The position numbers and the translations under genes are program-made. Source: CAVYOD01 sp963770045 (GTDB lineage Bacteria > Acidobacteriota > Aminicenantia > Aminicenantales > CAVYOD01). Taken from it: a stretch of 64,000 nt of DNA. Positions within the stretch are counted from its first letter, which is position 1, and each line of letters begins with the position of its first letter. The notes below the pieces were generated by a model, which saw only the letters and a program-made list of their open reading frames with translations, was not told the DNA's origin and made no database searches. The stretch spans positions 98,818 to 162,817 of the forward strand of contig CAVYOD010000020.1 in assembly GCA_963770045.1 (NCBI GenBank), read 5' to 3'. Shown one piece after another: positions 38,131 to 48,026 of the stretch.

Positions 38131-39441
38131 CTTGGTGCTGGCGTCCCGCTGTTGCAGCGGCGGCCCACCGCGGCTGTATGCCGTTGAATCCAGGACAGCC
38201 AGCCAGTCGAAATCGGTGAAGCTTTGAGGAGTTAGTGCGAAGTAGGTCGGGTTCTTCATGCTGCCCGAGCGAGTCGGAAGCGAGGCGATTTCCGAGGCTG
38301 GAAGCCCCTGGCCTTTGTGCGTGGGAATGAACCGCGCCGGCCCCGGCACGGCAGTCAGCCGCGCCTCAAGAGTGCCGGGTTCGGGCTGGCCGATGCCATT
38401 GGCATCCGAAACGCCCACCGCCGAACCGATGACAGCATAGCGCGGACCGAACATCTCATTGAGGTGCGATCCCGCCGGCCACCATGTCAGTACGTCAGCG
38501 CCTAATTGCCATTGTGCCTTTCCGCGCTGCAGATGGCTGTTGTGCGCGAAGGCCAACACTTTCCCCCGGCCACGCTCGCGGGATACTATGTACGCCAGAT
38601 TATCCGCCATCAACGCGTCGCGAATGCCGAGAAGTCTGACAACCCGTTTGTCGGACTTTCGCGCCAACGCGGCATGATAGTTCAGTAACTGCCGTGCCAC
38701 CGAAGCATACTGCAAGGCTTCCAGATAGCGGCTTTCGTCGCTCTTCGCCACCAATTCGGGACGGCGTACGCGCAGCTCTGAAATGAGTTCCTCCGTCTCA
38801 ATCCGCAGCGCAGTTGCGGCTGGTGACAGGCCTACCGACTTCGTCGGGTCCATCATTGCGGCGGGGTTCTCCCAATCGGAGTCTTGGCCAAGAAGCGGGT
38901 CGATACGCTGGCGATGCTCCTCGCCGCTGGCGCTATCAATTGAGGCGAGGTAATCGAGAACAAAATGCAGGACTTGCCGTGGGCTATCGGTGCCGGTCAT
39001 TTCGGTCGGACTGTCGAAGCCGTAGAACTGGAGTTTGACGCCATGGGAAGGATCGGCATTGTATCGCCGCATCCATTCCACGAGTTCTCGATTCGCGTCG
39101 AGCCGGCCGAAGCCGTGGCTAAACCCGGTGTCCTGCACCGCCTCATACGAAGCCGGGCCGTGACCGGCAACATACTCATTCACTACGCGCGCCCTGGGGA
39201 AACTGCTCTCGATGGCAATGGCGCTGTAGCCATGCGCCTCCACCAGGCGCTGGAAGAGCCGGTTGCGGAGGATGAGAATGTCCTTCCCGCCGTGGAGTGC
39301 TTCTCCAAAGCCAAGCAATTCCACCGAGTCACCAAGTGAGGCGATGACCTTGTCGATGGCGGCGTTGAAGGCTCCGGGCGAATCGACGGAGAACGGAATC
39401 GCTTCGTGTCGAATCCAATCGTCGAATGTGGCATACATCAT
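38128..39441 (-). CDS. Erythromycin-esterase-family protein
   Basis: A 437-residue protein of the erythromycin esterase superfamily. Seen are LLGFGEALHGGKDI (the family's G-E-x-x-H-G), AIESSFPRARVVNEYVAG, FGRLDANRELVEWMRRYN, AFAHNSHLQRGK (H-N-x-H), and FIPTHKGQGLPASEIASL. Such enzymes hydrolyse macrolide lactones, but many members are uncharacterised esterases and the host of this copy need not be resistant. The start is placed at ATG 39441; GTG 39456 lies inside the Shine-Dalgarno-like text and is less likely. The gene sits exactly between inverted palindromic arms that supply an AGGAGGTGA ribosome-binding match in front and the TAG stop at the end. It has no frameshift, unlike most of its neighbours. 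Confidence 0.85.
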   Translation of the reverse strand: MMYATFDDWIRHEAIPFSVDSPGAFNAAIDKVIASLGDSVELLGFGEALHGGKDILILRNRLFQRLVEAHGYSAIAIESSFPRARVVNEYVAGHGPASYEAVQDTGFSHGFGRLDANRELVEWMRRYNADPSHGVKLQFYGFDSPTEMTGTDSPRQVLHFVLDYLASIDSASGEEHRQRIDPLLGQDSDWENPAAMMDPTKSVGLSPAATALRIETEELISELRVRRPELVAKSDESRYLEALQYASVARQLLNYHAALARKSDKRVVRLLGIRDALMADNLAYIVSRERGRGKVLAFAHNSHLQRGKAQWQLGADVLTWWPAGSHLNEMFGPRYAVIGSAVGVSDANGIGQPEPGTLEARLTAVPGPARFIPTHKGQGLPASEIASLPTRSGSMKNPTYFALTPQSFTDFDWLAVLDSTAYSRGGPPLQQRDASTK

Positions 39442-39446
39442 GGTAG

Positions 39447-39459
39447 TAGGGGTCACCTC
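39447..39459. repeat. Inverted partial arm of the second palindrome family
   Basis: TAGGGGTCACCTC, the exact reverse complement of the 13 bases GAGGTGACCCCTA at 38118-38130. Together the two bracket the ere-like gene. Read on the minus strand it runs GAGGAGGTGACCCCTA just ahead of the start codon. Confidence 0.75.
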
Positions 39460-39480
39460 CTCAATTTATTGCGGCCGAGC

Positions 39481-39559
39481 GGCATTGCGATCGGCGTTAA
39501 CTGAAGCTGAGTAAATCCTTGTCGCATTTTCCTATCAACCAATTCCTTATTGCGTGTAA
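39481..39559. repeat. 79-bp direct repeat, right copy, flanking the ere-like cassette
   Basis: The same orientation as 37822-37900 and two mismatches from it. It is the natural continuation of the gene X fragment that starts at 39773. Confidence 0.9.
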
Positions 39560-39773
39560 TTACTTCTTGCAGCTGTTCTTGAGTTGGTACAGGATAAACT
39601 TTTCCGTCAATTCCAATCACCCCTAAATTTTCCGATCGTGGAAGAAGGCTTAAAATTCCTGTTCGTTTCAATGCGGCAATGGTGCGAGCATACTCCTTCT
39701 CAAGAGGGAATAATCCTTCGGAGGGACGAGCACCTTCTAATTGTATTGTTATATTAATCCTCTGTTCAGCCAT
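39481..39773 (-). pseudogene. Gene X fragment, 5' part, truncated by the cassette
   Basis: From ATG 39773 the minus strand reads MAEQRINITIQLEGARPSEG, LFPLEKEYARTIAALKRTGI, GVIGIDGKVYPVPTQEQLQE and then the duplicated RNKELVDRKM...TPIAM block. It then runs into palindrome-side sequence. Combining this with the pieces at 37731 and 7794 gives a protein of at least 190 residues. No family was recognised; charged helices dominate and no signal peptide is present. Its recurrence at two sites suggests that it belongs to a mobile element. Confidence 0.55.
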
Positions 39774-39878
39774 ACGACCTATAATACCATTTCTGTTAAC
39801 AATACTCTCTCGGTTCCAACGCTTGAAACAATCCGACCGCACAAACTGAGTAAAAGCTCCACACTTCTTCTATCCTGC

Positions 39879-40138
39879 CATAAGAAATTCGTTTTCCGCA
39901 GCGCTGGCTGAATGAGCGTTCAGGCACTAATTTTGCCTCATGCCATCGTCAGGGATGATAAATCGCAGTGTGAAGGGATGTCAAGCCGATCTGGGAAACG
40001 CGGAATCGGGTCATGAAGCCGAGGGAAGCTCGGAAATCCGAAGAAAAATATTCAGGCGAAGTCTCGGCGGCCATCAGTAACTCCTGATACGCGGCCTGAG
40101 GCGGCGGGAGTTTGTCCGGAGGAGAAGAGCGAAGACCT
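39879..40138. repeat. Large direct repeat, copy A (260 bp), one side of the TonB receptor
   Basis: Begins CATAAGAAATTCGTTTTCCG and ends GGAGGAGAAGAGCGAAGACC. It matches 43428-43659 in the same orientation, except for scattered substitutions and a 28-bp segment absent from copy B. No coding function was recognised, though a short frame (AAETSPEYFSSDFRA) exists on the minus strand. Confidence 0.88.
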
Positions 40139-40418
40139 CCCGGGAGAATATCTGCCCCAGGAGGCCGTCGGAAAAAGAGGGGAGGTGGGAGAAGCTTGGC
40201 CCTCTCGATCCTCGCCCCCGCGAATCGCACGTCCAGAGAGTAAACTTCCGTTGACTCCCGACTGAAGCTCTGTCATGCACAGCCAGGCTGAATGGCTCTG
40301 ATATTATTCAACTTTCATAAAAACTCAAGAAAAATTTGAAGATTGGGAAAAAGAAAAGGGGGACGGTTCTATTTTTTAAACTGAATGCCGGGATGTACGA
40401 AAGTGATAGAATAGGCCT
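40139..40418. other. Non-coding stretch downstream of copy A
   Basis: About 280 bases without a supported gene. It holds the end of the TonB receptor transcription unit (see terminator) and GC-rich sequence adjoining the repeat. Confidence 0.4.
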
Positions 40419-40461
40419 AAAAAGAAAGGGACCCTTTCTTTATTGAAGAAAGAGTCCCTTT
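40419..40461 (-). terminator. Rho-independent terminator of the TonB receptor gene
   Basis: On the minus strand, AAAGGGACTCTTTCTTC and AAGAAAGGGTCCCTTT form a near-perfect stem with a short AATA-type loop. CTTTTT follows. It lies about 12 bp beyond the receptor stop codon. Confidence 0.8.
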
Positions 40462-40472
40462 GAAAACGAGAA

Positions 40473-43238
40473 TTAGAATTCGAGCTTAATCCCCACTTGG
40501 ACCCTTCGCGGGTCAGGAATCCACGAAGGTACTTGATAGGTGTCTCTCCAAACATCATAGGATTGCCATCTGGTGACGGTCGCGTCATTAAACAGGTTAA
40601 ACAAATCAACCATGGCTCTCAGCCGGACAGTTTTATAGATGGAGAAGGCCTTTTCGACCCGGACATTGAGAAGGTTTTCATTCTTGAATCGTTCCAGTCC
40701 CTTCGGTTCAGCTTGAATCTTGACGACATAGGGCTGGTTGAGGTCGGGAATCCTGACGAATTGGAGGGTCGGCCTTCCGGTCGTGAAGGCGTAATTAAAG
40801 CTGAGGAAGAAATCCAAAGGCAGGTTGTAGCCAAAGGAGAGCTTAAGCATCCATGTTTTATCCAGATTCAGGACGCCTTTGGCATTGATCAGGTCATTTG
40901 GGTCTGCCCCGACCTGGCCGGTATACCAGACAACGACTGGCTCATGCCATATCCGCCGTTTGACCGGGTGCTCAGGTTTAAGCCTTCCGCCTTTGACCAA
41001 GTGACCGAAGCGTTCATCAGCCATCGATTGGAGTATCTTTTATTGAACTGGACAATCAACCCCTTATAGGTTTGCCCCCAGCCTTTCGGATTCGTCAGCC
41101 AGTAATCAAATGAGCCACCGACCCAATTCCAAACTGTATAGGACTTTCCGTTGTCCTGCGATGTCCGCTGGACTTGCTCGTAGATACCGCCTCGATCTTC
41201 ATAGCCAAAGGTGTTCTTTCCGTTCTTGTAGATGAACGTCGCTCCCAGCGAAAAATTCGTCAGGAGCTCTCTTTCGATCCCGACCGAAAACTGATCATAA
41301 TAGGGATCCTTGATCTTCGGGTCCATCGTGAAGCCCGCCTCCGTCGGAAGAGCGTTTATCAAATCCCATCCTGTTCCGTTCCATTGATACGTATATTTCG
41401 TAGGAGCGTTGATACCGGGATATTCCCAGTTGGCAATATAAGGATAGATGTAATAACGACCGTAAGTTGCCTTGAACAGAGTTTTTTGGTCGGATGTCAA
41501 TTGATAGGCTATGCCCAAACGGGGTGAAAACGAATTCCAAACAATGAGATTGTCCTTGGACTTTCCCATCTGGCCTGTCTCTTGGAAGTCGTGCATGATG
41601 GGGAAAGAAGGCATAAAAGCATTGTGATGATCATAGCGGAGGCCAAAGTTGATTGTCAGCCTATCCCCGATCTTCCAGGAATCATCAAAAAACGCACCGA
41701 TATTGACGACTGATCCGCCGTAGCGATTGGTATCCCAATCGTATCTTAAAAACGGCTGTCCGGCATAGTCATAGTAGAACTTCCCACCGCCGTAACCGCC
41801 GTATGTGTCGTCCCCGCTTCTATTGAATTGGACCCCGGCTTTGAATTCATGGTCGCCGCCAAGAAAACCTTCTGCAAAGTGGGAATATGTGGCATTGACC
41901 TGATGCCTGAATACCCAATAGTACCAAGGCCAGGATGGTCCGCCAGAGCTAACGCCCGTGGCTCCATCATAATGGGGCGGGTTATGGATATTTCCTTGGG
42001 GAAACGACGGCAAGTAGTTATTAGGACTGTAATATCCGGAGTATTTGAGTTCGAAGAAAGAATTGTTGCTGATAAGCCAGGTCCACATGGCGCTCCAGAC
42101 GTGGACAAGGTCGGTTTCGCCAAGGACCGTTTCCGGCAAATTGTAGGGGTCGGTATCCGCCCGCCCAATATTCTTTCTGCCGGTTGTAAACCAAAACCAG
42201 TTTGTGGGCGCGACCGAGCTGCATCGATACTTTGACCAGCTGTTCATTGTGGGTTGAATCCCAAGGATAAGCGGGATTCTCCAAGAAATAGGTCTGCCTG
42301 TTGAGTACATTATTGTAGGTCGCGAAGAACCAGATCCTGTCCTTGACGATAGGCCCGCCCAGCGTAAAGGAATAATCATACCATCTCACGCGATGGAATG
42401 AATAATACCCTTCGCCAGTCGCGGGATCATAAGGCTTTGGATTATTATCTCCCGTCAGCTTTGTATACTGGCCATAATATACAGCACTGCCCGAGAACTT
42501 GTTTCCTCCCGATTTGGTGACGATGTTCACGACTGCGCCCGAAAAATTCCCGTACTCGGCCGCGCTCCCGATGCCCGAGATCTGGACTTCTTCGAAAACA
42601 TCTGCTGTGGGCCATGACCAGGACGTTCCGATCTCGGGGTTGCTCAAGTCCACGCCATCCATGTACATCCCGTTTTCTTCGGAGTTTGACCCATAGGCTG
42701 TGAACCTTGAACCTGCCTCACCCTGGGCGGTATTAAATCCTGGCGTTTGGTTGACCATATCAAAGTACGTATTTCGGGTAAAGGGGAGCTTTTCCAGCTG
42801 GTCTCTGTCATAGCTCGTCGTCACACTCGACTTGGTGACATCCACGGTCGGCGTAGCGGCCGTGACCGTAATCTCTTCCGAGAGTTTTGCCGGTTTGAGG
42901 CTGATATTCTGCGTCACAGTACCCTCAATGGAAACGTCGATACCTGTGTTCTCCGCGGTCTGGAAACCCTGGAGCTTAAACGACAGCTTGTACCTTCCGG
43001 GAGGAAGATTGATGAACCGGTAGACGCCCTTATCATTGGTCACCTGGGTGTGAACTCCGCCCAAAAGGTTTGGACTGGAGAGCTCGACGGTGACGCCAGG
43101 AAGGACGGCGCCCTCTTCATCAGAAACGACCCCGGTGATTTTTCCCGTGAGTCTCTGGGCGAAGGAGAAGCCGGCTGCGACAAAGAGAACCAGAAAAACC
43201 AATAGACCAAATTTGCCCGTGAAATTTTTAGGATTCAT
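40473..43238 (-). pseudogene. TonB-dependent receptor with carboxypeptidase-regulatory-like N-terminus, two frameshifts
   Basis: ATG 43238 follows AAAAGGAGGG. A signal peptide precedes GKITGVVSDEEGAVLPGVTV and KGVYRFINLPPGRYKLSFKL (CarboxypepD_reg-like). Next come a plug (SEEITVTAATPTVDVTKSSV, RNTYFDMVNQTPGFN, YMDGVDLSNPEIG, GAVVNIVTKSGGN) and the barrel. Shifts near 42190 and 40960 break the barrel; the pieces join as ELKYSGYYSPNNYLPSFPQG, GDRLTINFGLRYDHHNAF and finally DLFNLFNDATVTRWQSYD, VQVGIKLEF with a terminal Phe. The total is about 920 residues. Such receptors import oligosaccharides, peptides or metal chelates. The whole gene is bracketed by the 232-260 bp direct repeats. Confidence 0.88.
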
Positions 43239-43427
43239 AGACCCTCCTTTTTAATGATCTCAAAAAATGCTTTGACAAAAAGCTTCTTCATTACCCTTAC
43301 TGCTCAAAAATATATCCATCTAAAAATAAGAAGTCAAACTAAAAACGAATGAAAAGTGCGACCTGGCGATTAAACACGTCTAATTTTTACGCAATCTTTA
43401 TGCCAATTCTTTAAAACTTATTTAATT

Positions 43428-43659
43428 CATAAGAAATTCGTTTTCCGCAGCGCTGGCTGAATGAGCGTTCATGCACTGATTTTGCCTCACCCCATCGTTA
43501 GGAATGATAAATCGCAGTGTGAAGGGATGTCAAGTCGAGCTGGGAAACGCGGGAAATCCGACAGAAAAATATTCGGGCGAGGTCTCGGCGGCCATCAGTA
43601 ACTCCTGATATGCGGCCTGAGGCGGCGGGGGTTTGTCCGGAGGAGAAGAGCGAAGACCT
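43428..43659. repeat. Large direct repeat, copy B (232 bp), other side of the TonB receptor
   Basis: The same orientation and content as copy A but lacking 28 internal bases around GGGAAACGCGG. It lies between the receptor's promoter side and the 3' end of the DUF4932-like gene. Repeat start to repeat start spans about 3.55 kb. Confidence 0.88.
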
Positions 43660-43688
43660 GAGGGCGGCCAGCACGGCTTGGCTCCGAA

Positions 43689-44843
43689 TTATTTTAATGA
43701 CTGTCCTGCGAGCTTTTCAAAAGCGGAAACGATCTGAGGAAAATAATCCCTGAGGCCGCGGTACTTATTTCTTTGTTTTTCATACTGTTCCAGGCATTGG
43801 CAGATGGCCTCGAGGTGAATAAACCCCTCGCTTTTTTCTTTGGCCAGCGCTTCATTTCCTTGTCTGGCGCCAAGTTTGATAAACGCCAGCCGAGTCGTCA
43901 CACCTCTGACCACATATTCGCTGGCCTGATCGGCAATATGGACATCCCACAGGCCAAAATCCTTGATCTGCTTGATGGCTTGGGCCGGCAATTTTTGGCT
44001 TTCGAGGATGCCAACGGGTTCTCTTAGTTGCTCCAGATTGGAATCCGTAAGATGATTGACAAAAGAATGGCTGAACTCATGCCAACAGAGACGGCGCATG
44101 GAATCACCTGATCCAAAGTTGGGCAAATCCCCGGAAACAGCCTTCGAGCCGATTATTGCGTAAGCTTCATAATGGCCTTGCGGAGTTTTTATTCTCGGGC
44201 CAAAACCTCCCGGATGAAACATCGGAGCCAGGATGAGATTATAGACGCTTTGTTTGTCTCCATAGTATTCTTCCAGGTCTTTCACATAATTCCATTCCAT
44301 GTTCCGTCTGTAGCCATCCGCCAATTTATGATAGGCGCTCTGGTGGTTCTCAAAGAAATCTATGAAACTCGTGTCCCGGGAGAATTGGCGCATCCCCTTG
44401 ATAAAACCATCAAGTTTTTCCCGGCCTCCGGCCATCTTAACGAGAAATTCATCGACGGGAACTATTTCCACTAATCCCGGGGGGTTGGATAAATGGAGCA
44501 TGACGCTCGGCGGATGGCCGAACCGGAAAAGGCCTGTGGTGGCCATTTCATTATAAAGCCGGACGGCCTCATGCCCCTTATAAGGGGAAAATTTGGTGTC
44601 GATCTCTCTTTTGTACGAGAAATCGAGTGCCGTCACGACCCTGGCTTCGACAACTCCGTCTTTATTTTTCAATCCCCGGAAATCGCTCAGATAAAGCACC
44701 ACCGAGTATAACTCAATCCGCGGATCGACATAGATCTTGATGGGTTGTTCCAACTCGAACTTCGGAGCCTGTTTTCGCGGCATCGCGACGGTGGAGAATA
44801 CGGCGGTTGCCGCCCCCAACTTTATAAAATCCCTTCTTTTCAT
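43689..44843 (-). CDS. Tat-exported DUF4932-like putative metallopeptidase
   Basis: A 384-residue protein beginning with a twin-arginine signal (KRRDFIKLGAATAVFSTVAM). The body includes AVRLYNEMATTGLFRFGHPP, YGDKQSVYNLILAPMFHPGG, FGPRI and the gluzincin-type motif RRLCWHEFSHSFVNHLTD (H-E-x-x-H), matching the DUF4932 layout. A downstream acidic residue (SEYVVRG) may complete the zinc site. ATG 44843 is chosen over TTG 44849 because AAAGG lies 8 bases upstream. It is intact, probably periplasmic, and its substrate is unknown. Confidence 0.72.
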   Translation of the reverse strand: MKRRDFIKLGAATAVFSTVAMPRKQAPKFELEQPIKIYVDPRIELYSVVLYLSDFRGLKNKDGVVEARVVTALDFSYKREIDTKFSPYKGHEAVRLYNEMATTGLFRFGHPPSVMLHLSNPPGLVEIVPVDEFLVKMAGGREKLDGFIKGMRQFSRDTSFIDFFENHQSAYHKLADGYRRNMEWNYVKDLEEYYGDKQSVYNLILAPMFHPGGFGPRIKTPQGHYEAYAIIGSKAVSGDLPNFGSGDSMRRLCWHEFSHSFVNHLTDSNLEQLREPVGILESQKLPAQAIKQIKDFGLWDVHIADQASEYVVRGVTTRLAFIKLGARQGNEALAKEKSEGFIHLEAICQCLEQYEKQRNKYRGLRDYFPQIVSAFEKLAGQSLK

Positions 44844-44951
44844 GCCCAAAGCCTTTCTTCTTCAATCATCATGATGCGCCGTTTGCTTTTTTCCCCGCAA
44901 TAAGGTTCCTCCCGACGAGGCCAACCCTAGAATGGTAACGAACGGCGGGTT

Positions 44952-46939
44952 TCATTTATTCAGGTACTGCTTGAACCACTCGATGACCCGCCGGCCTGCG
45001 TCGAGAATGAGCCGGGGCTCCTGGAGCCCATGGGGCTGCCTCGGATAGACGACCATCTTCACCGTCGTTCCCTGCCGTTTCAGGGCGTTGTGAAGTTCGT
45101 AGCCTTGCCCGATAGGAACCCGCATGTCCTGTTCTCCCTGCAGAATCAGCGAGGGAGTCGTCGCTCCCTTGATGTTGAACATGGCCGAGTGCTTCTCGTA
45201 GATTTGGAGGTTGTTCCAGAACTCCGCTCCGAAATAGTCGGGGACGAAGCCGGGAATGTCAGTCGTGCCGTTGAAACTCATGAGATTGGTCACGGGAGCG
45301 CCGATCGAGGCTGCCTTGAACCGCTTCGTTTGGGTGATGACCCAGGATGTCATGAAGCCCCCGTAGCTCCAGCCCATGACACCCAACCTGTCCGGATCGG
45401 CGACCCCCGAAGCGATAACTTGATCGACTCCAGCCATCAGATCTCTGATAATCCATTCCGCCCCAATCCTTATAGTTGGCATAACGGAACTTCTTCCCAT
45501 ATCCGGCCGAGCCTCGGATGTTGCAGCGGAGGACCGCCCAGCCCTGCGCGGCGAAGGCGGCAAGAGGATACTGGCTGCGGTTGCCGATGAACGATCTGGA
45601 CGAAGACCCCTGTTGGCCCACCGTGAATAACGAGAAGCAGGGGATAACGCTTGCCCTTCTCATAGCCGACGGGATAGGTCAGAAGGCCCTCGATTTCCAG
45701 GCCGTCGGAAGCTTTCCAGTGGATGACCTCGGTTCTTCCCAGGGGGTGTTTGGGGCATCGGTATTGATCTTGCTGACTTGAAGCGGCGACCATTGGCTGG
45801 CCGAAGTCACGTAGGCTTCTGACGGCTTGTCCCAGGATTGAACGCTCAGACCGAACGTCGTCCGTGTCGTGTTAAGATCCGCGTCGAAAACCATGCTGTC
45901 ACCCTGGTTCAAGATCTTCGGGGCCCCGCCGTCCACGGGCAAGGCGCCCAGCCTGGTGACCGTCCCCTGCGTTTCCGTAAAATAGATCCATTTTCCGTCA
46001 GCCGACCAGTCCACAATGTGGGGTTGTTCGTCGAATGTCACGGCGAGTTGCTTCGGCGCGCCGCCGGAGGCAGGAGCGATGTCGACCCAGGCTGTAAATG
46101 CCCAGGTCGGCGGGATGTCGCTGACTGTGTAGGCCACCCATTTTCCGTCGGGCGAGTAGACGGGCGAGGTCTCGGCAGCTTTTGTCGAAGCGAATGGCTT
46201 GATCGCGGCGGATGAAACGTCTACGGTGGAGATATCGGCCCGCGTCCAGTCATCAGCCGAAGGGCTCGGCACATGGGAAAAAATGATCGTTGTCCCGTCC
46301 GGCGACCAATTCCATGCGGTCACGCTGAATTGGCCTTTGGTCAATTGCCGGGCCTCGCGCTTCCCAGAGGTATCTTTCTCCACAGGGATAATCCAGAGAT
46401 GGCTCATCTTGAGGTTTTCTCCCACGACCCAGGCATCGTTCCTGGCTTTCCGGTCTTTTTCTTCTTGGTCGCTCGGCGGGTCGGACATAGTGAAGGCGAT
46501 CCACTTCCCATCCGCCGACCAGGCCAAGCTTTCCACTCCCGATTTGACGTCCGTCAGCTGCTGCGCCTCTCCTCCATCGGCCCGCATCAGCCAGATGTTG
46601 TTTTTGCCCGAGCGACCCGAGGTGAAGGCGATCCACTTCCCATCCGGCAGACCACTGGGGGTTGGTGGAAGATTTTTCGCCGAAGGTGAATTGCTCGGCA
46701 CCTGAGCCGTCGGCCTTGGCAATCCATATCTGGGTGATGTATTCGCTCTTATCTTCGGTCATGACAGGTTCGGTCACTGTGAACACAACGCGTTTTCCGT
46801 CCGGCGACACCTGGACTCCGCCCGCGAATTTGACCTTCATCATCTCCTCTGGAGTCCACTGCGCCCGTAGAGGAACGGTCAGCAAAACCAAGAGAAAGCC
46901 CGAGATTCCAAATATGATGGATCTACGGCTCAGCGACAT
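44952..46939 (-). pseudogene. S9 acylaminoacyl-peptidase/prolyl oligopeptidase, multiple frameshifts
   Basis: ATG 46939 follows AGAGGAGAAATC. A signal peptide and propeller start (GGVQVSPDGKRVVFTVTEPV) lead into a shift near 46660, then DGKWIAFTSGRSGKNNIWLM and more TolB-like blades. Shifts between 45680 and 45800 and near 45480 separate WKASDGLEIEGLLTYPVGYE, PLLLVIHGGPTG and the hydrolase core. The core is legible: LGVMGWSYGGFMTSWVITQT (Ser), LQGEQDMRVPIGQGYELHNA (Asp) and YPRQPHGLQEPRLILD (His). Joined, it gives about 660 residues, a normal length, so the lesions are indels rather than large deletions. Confidence 0.87.
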
Positions 46940-46972
46940 ATGATTTCTCCTCTCTTGACTCGATGACATTTT

Positions 46973-47082
46973 GAAGACAGATATTTGCTTTTTGCGGTCG
47001 CGAGAGATCGATATCCTGGAAGCTCTCAATCTCTGCGGCCGCCAACAAAAAAGATTACGCTGCAAAATGAGAGAAGTCAAGC
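46973..47082. repeat. 110-bp direct repeat, copy 1
   Basis: From GAAGACAGATATTTGCTTTT to AAAATGAGAGAAGTCAAGC. It matches 47863-47971 in the same orientation with only a handful of differences. It lies just upstream of the S9 gene start and downstream of the beta-barrel gene. Confidence 0.9.
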
Positions 47083-47127
47083 AAGGGAATATTCATCAGG
47101 ATTAGAATTCGAATCCAAAGTGAAATC

Positions 47128-47730
47128 TCAAATAATTTGCCTGATCAGATGCCATAATTCTTCAGGGTCCAGCAGGTGATGGAATGTCCCTCCGAGGTTG
47201 ATCGCGAATTTTGAACCAGATTTAAAATATATTTTTACTCCTGTGCCTGCCACGAAATTGACATAAAGGCCATCGAATGACTCCCAATCTCCACTGCTGA
47301 TTCCACCTCCGCCTAAAAGGTAAAATTGCGCATTTCCCAATCTTAGGTAATTTAAAACACCATTTAGGTTAAAAGAGATAAAACTGATTTTATCTTTTCC
47401 AGAATCATAGGGCCATCCAGGGTAAGTGAAGGTCCATGGATTAGTGCCATTTTGATAATTAAAGTTGATTTGTAAACCAATCCGCTCGGAAAGATTGTAC
47501 TGAACATATCCGCCCAAATGAAAATCAAGACTGTAATCATCGGACCTAGACGGTCGGTCGTGCCAACTAAATTCATATCCTAAGCCAAAGGACCAGCCTG
47601 TATAGATTCCAAAAGAGAATCTGCTTCTTTGATACGCGTCAACATTAAGGGCGCAGAAAATGAATATCCCGATGAGAAAAAGACACCTCATTTGGCTTTT
47701 TGTGTTTCGGGATCCTGCAAGACCGGACAT
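47128..47730 (-). CDS. Small outer-membrane beta-barrel protein
   Basis: A 200-residue protein. ATG 47730 follows GGGAGGTGGTC; an internal ATG at 47691 would give a shorter signal peptide (MRCLFLIGIFIFCALNVDAY). The mature part shows alternating amphipathic strands such as FSFGIYTGWSFGLGYEFSW, DFHLGGYVQYNLSERIGLQI, SFNLNGVLNYLRLGNAQFYL and GLYVNFVAGTGVKIYFKSGS, consistent with an eight-stranded OmpA/OmpW-like barrel. It does not end in the usual aromatic residue. The gene is intact and more AT-rich than its surroundings, and it is bracketed by the 110-bp direct repeats. Confidence 0.75.
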   Translation of the reverse strand: MSGLAGSRNTKSQMRCLFLIGIFIFCALNVDAYQRSRFSFGIYTGWSFGLGYEFSWHDRPSRSDDYSLDFHLGGYVQYNLSERIGLQINFNYQNGTNPWTFTYPGWPYDSGKDKISFISFNLNGVLNYLRLGNAQFYLLGGGGISSGDWESFDGLYVNFVAGTGVKIYFKSGSKFAINLGGTFHHLLDPEELWHLIRQII

Positions 47731-47862
47731 GACCACCTCCCTTCATTTTAGCTTTCCTTTCCTCCTTAACGTACGACAACCGCGATGTCAATCCCGATAG
47801 AAATCAAAAATTCCCCCAGCTTTATTCGTGCCTCCAAGTTGGAAGAGCACGAACAACACTCG

Positions 47863-47971
47863 GAAGACAGGAATTTGCTTTTTGCGGTCGCGAGAGATCG
47901 ATATCCTGGAAGCTCTCAATCTCTGCGCCGCCAAAAAAAAAGATTACGCTGCAAAATGAGAGAAGTCAAGC
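47863..47971. repeat. 110-bp direct repeat, copy 2
   Basis: From GAAGACAGGAATTTGCTTTT to AAAATGAGAGAAGTCAAGC. It lies upstream of the beta-barrel gene. The two copies are 890 bp apart, start to start. Confidence 0.9.
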
Positions 47972-48026
47972 GGGCGGTTTCAGGACGGAAAAACGAGCGC
48001 TAGCCCAAGCGAGAAAGCCTCGGAGC

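Noticed and set aside
39949..40230. 93-codon frame within the large direct repeat copy A
   Set aside because: Not preserved in copy B, where indels and substitutions break it, so coding is unlikely.
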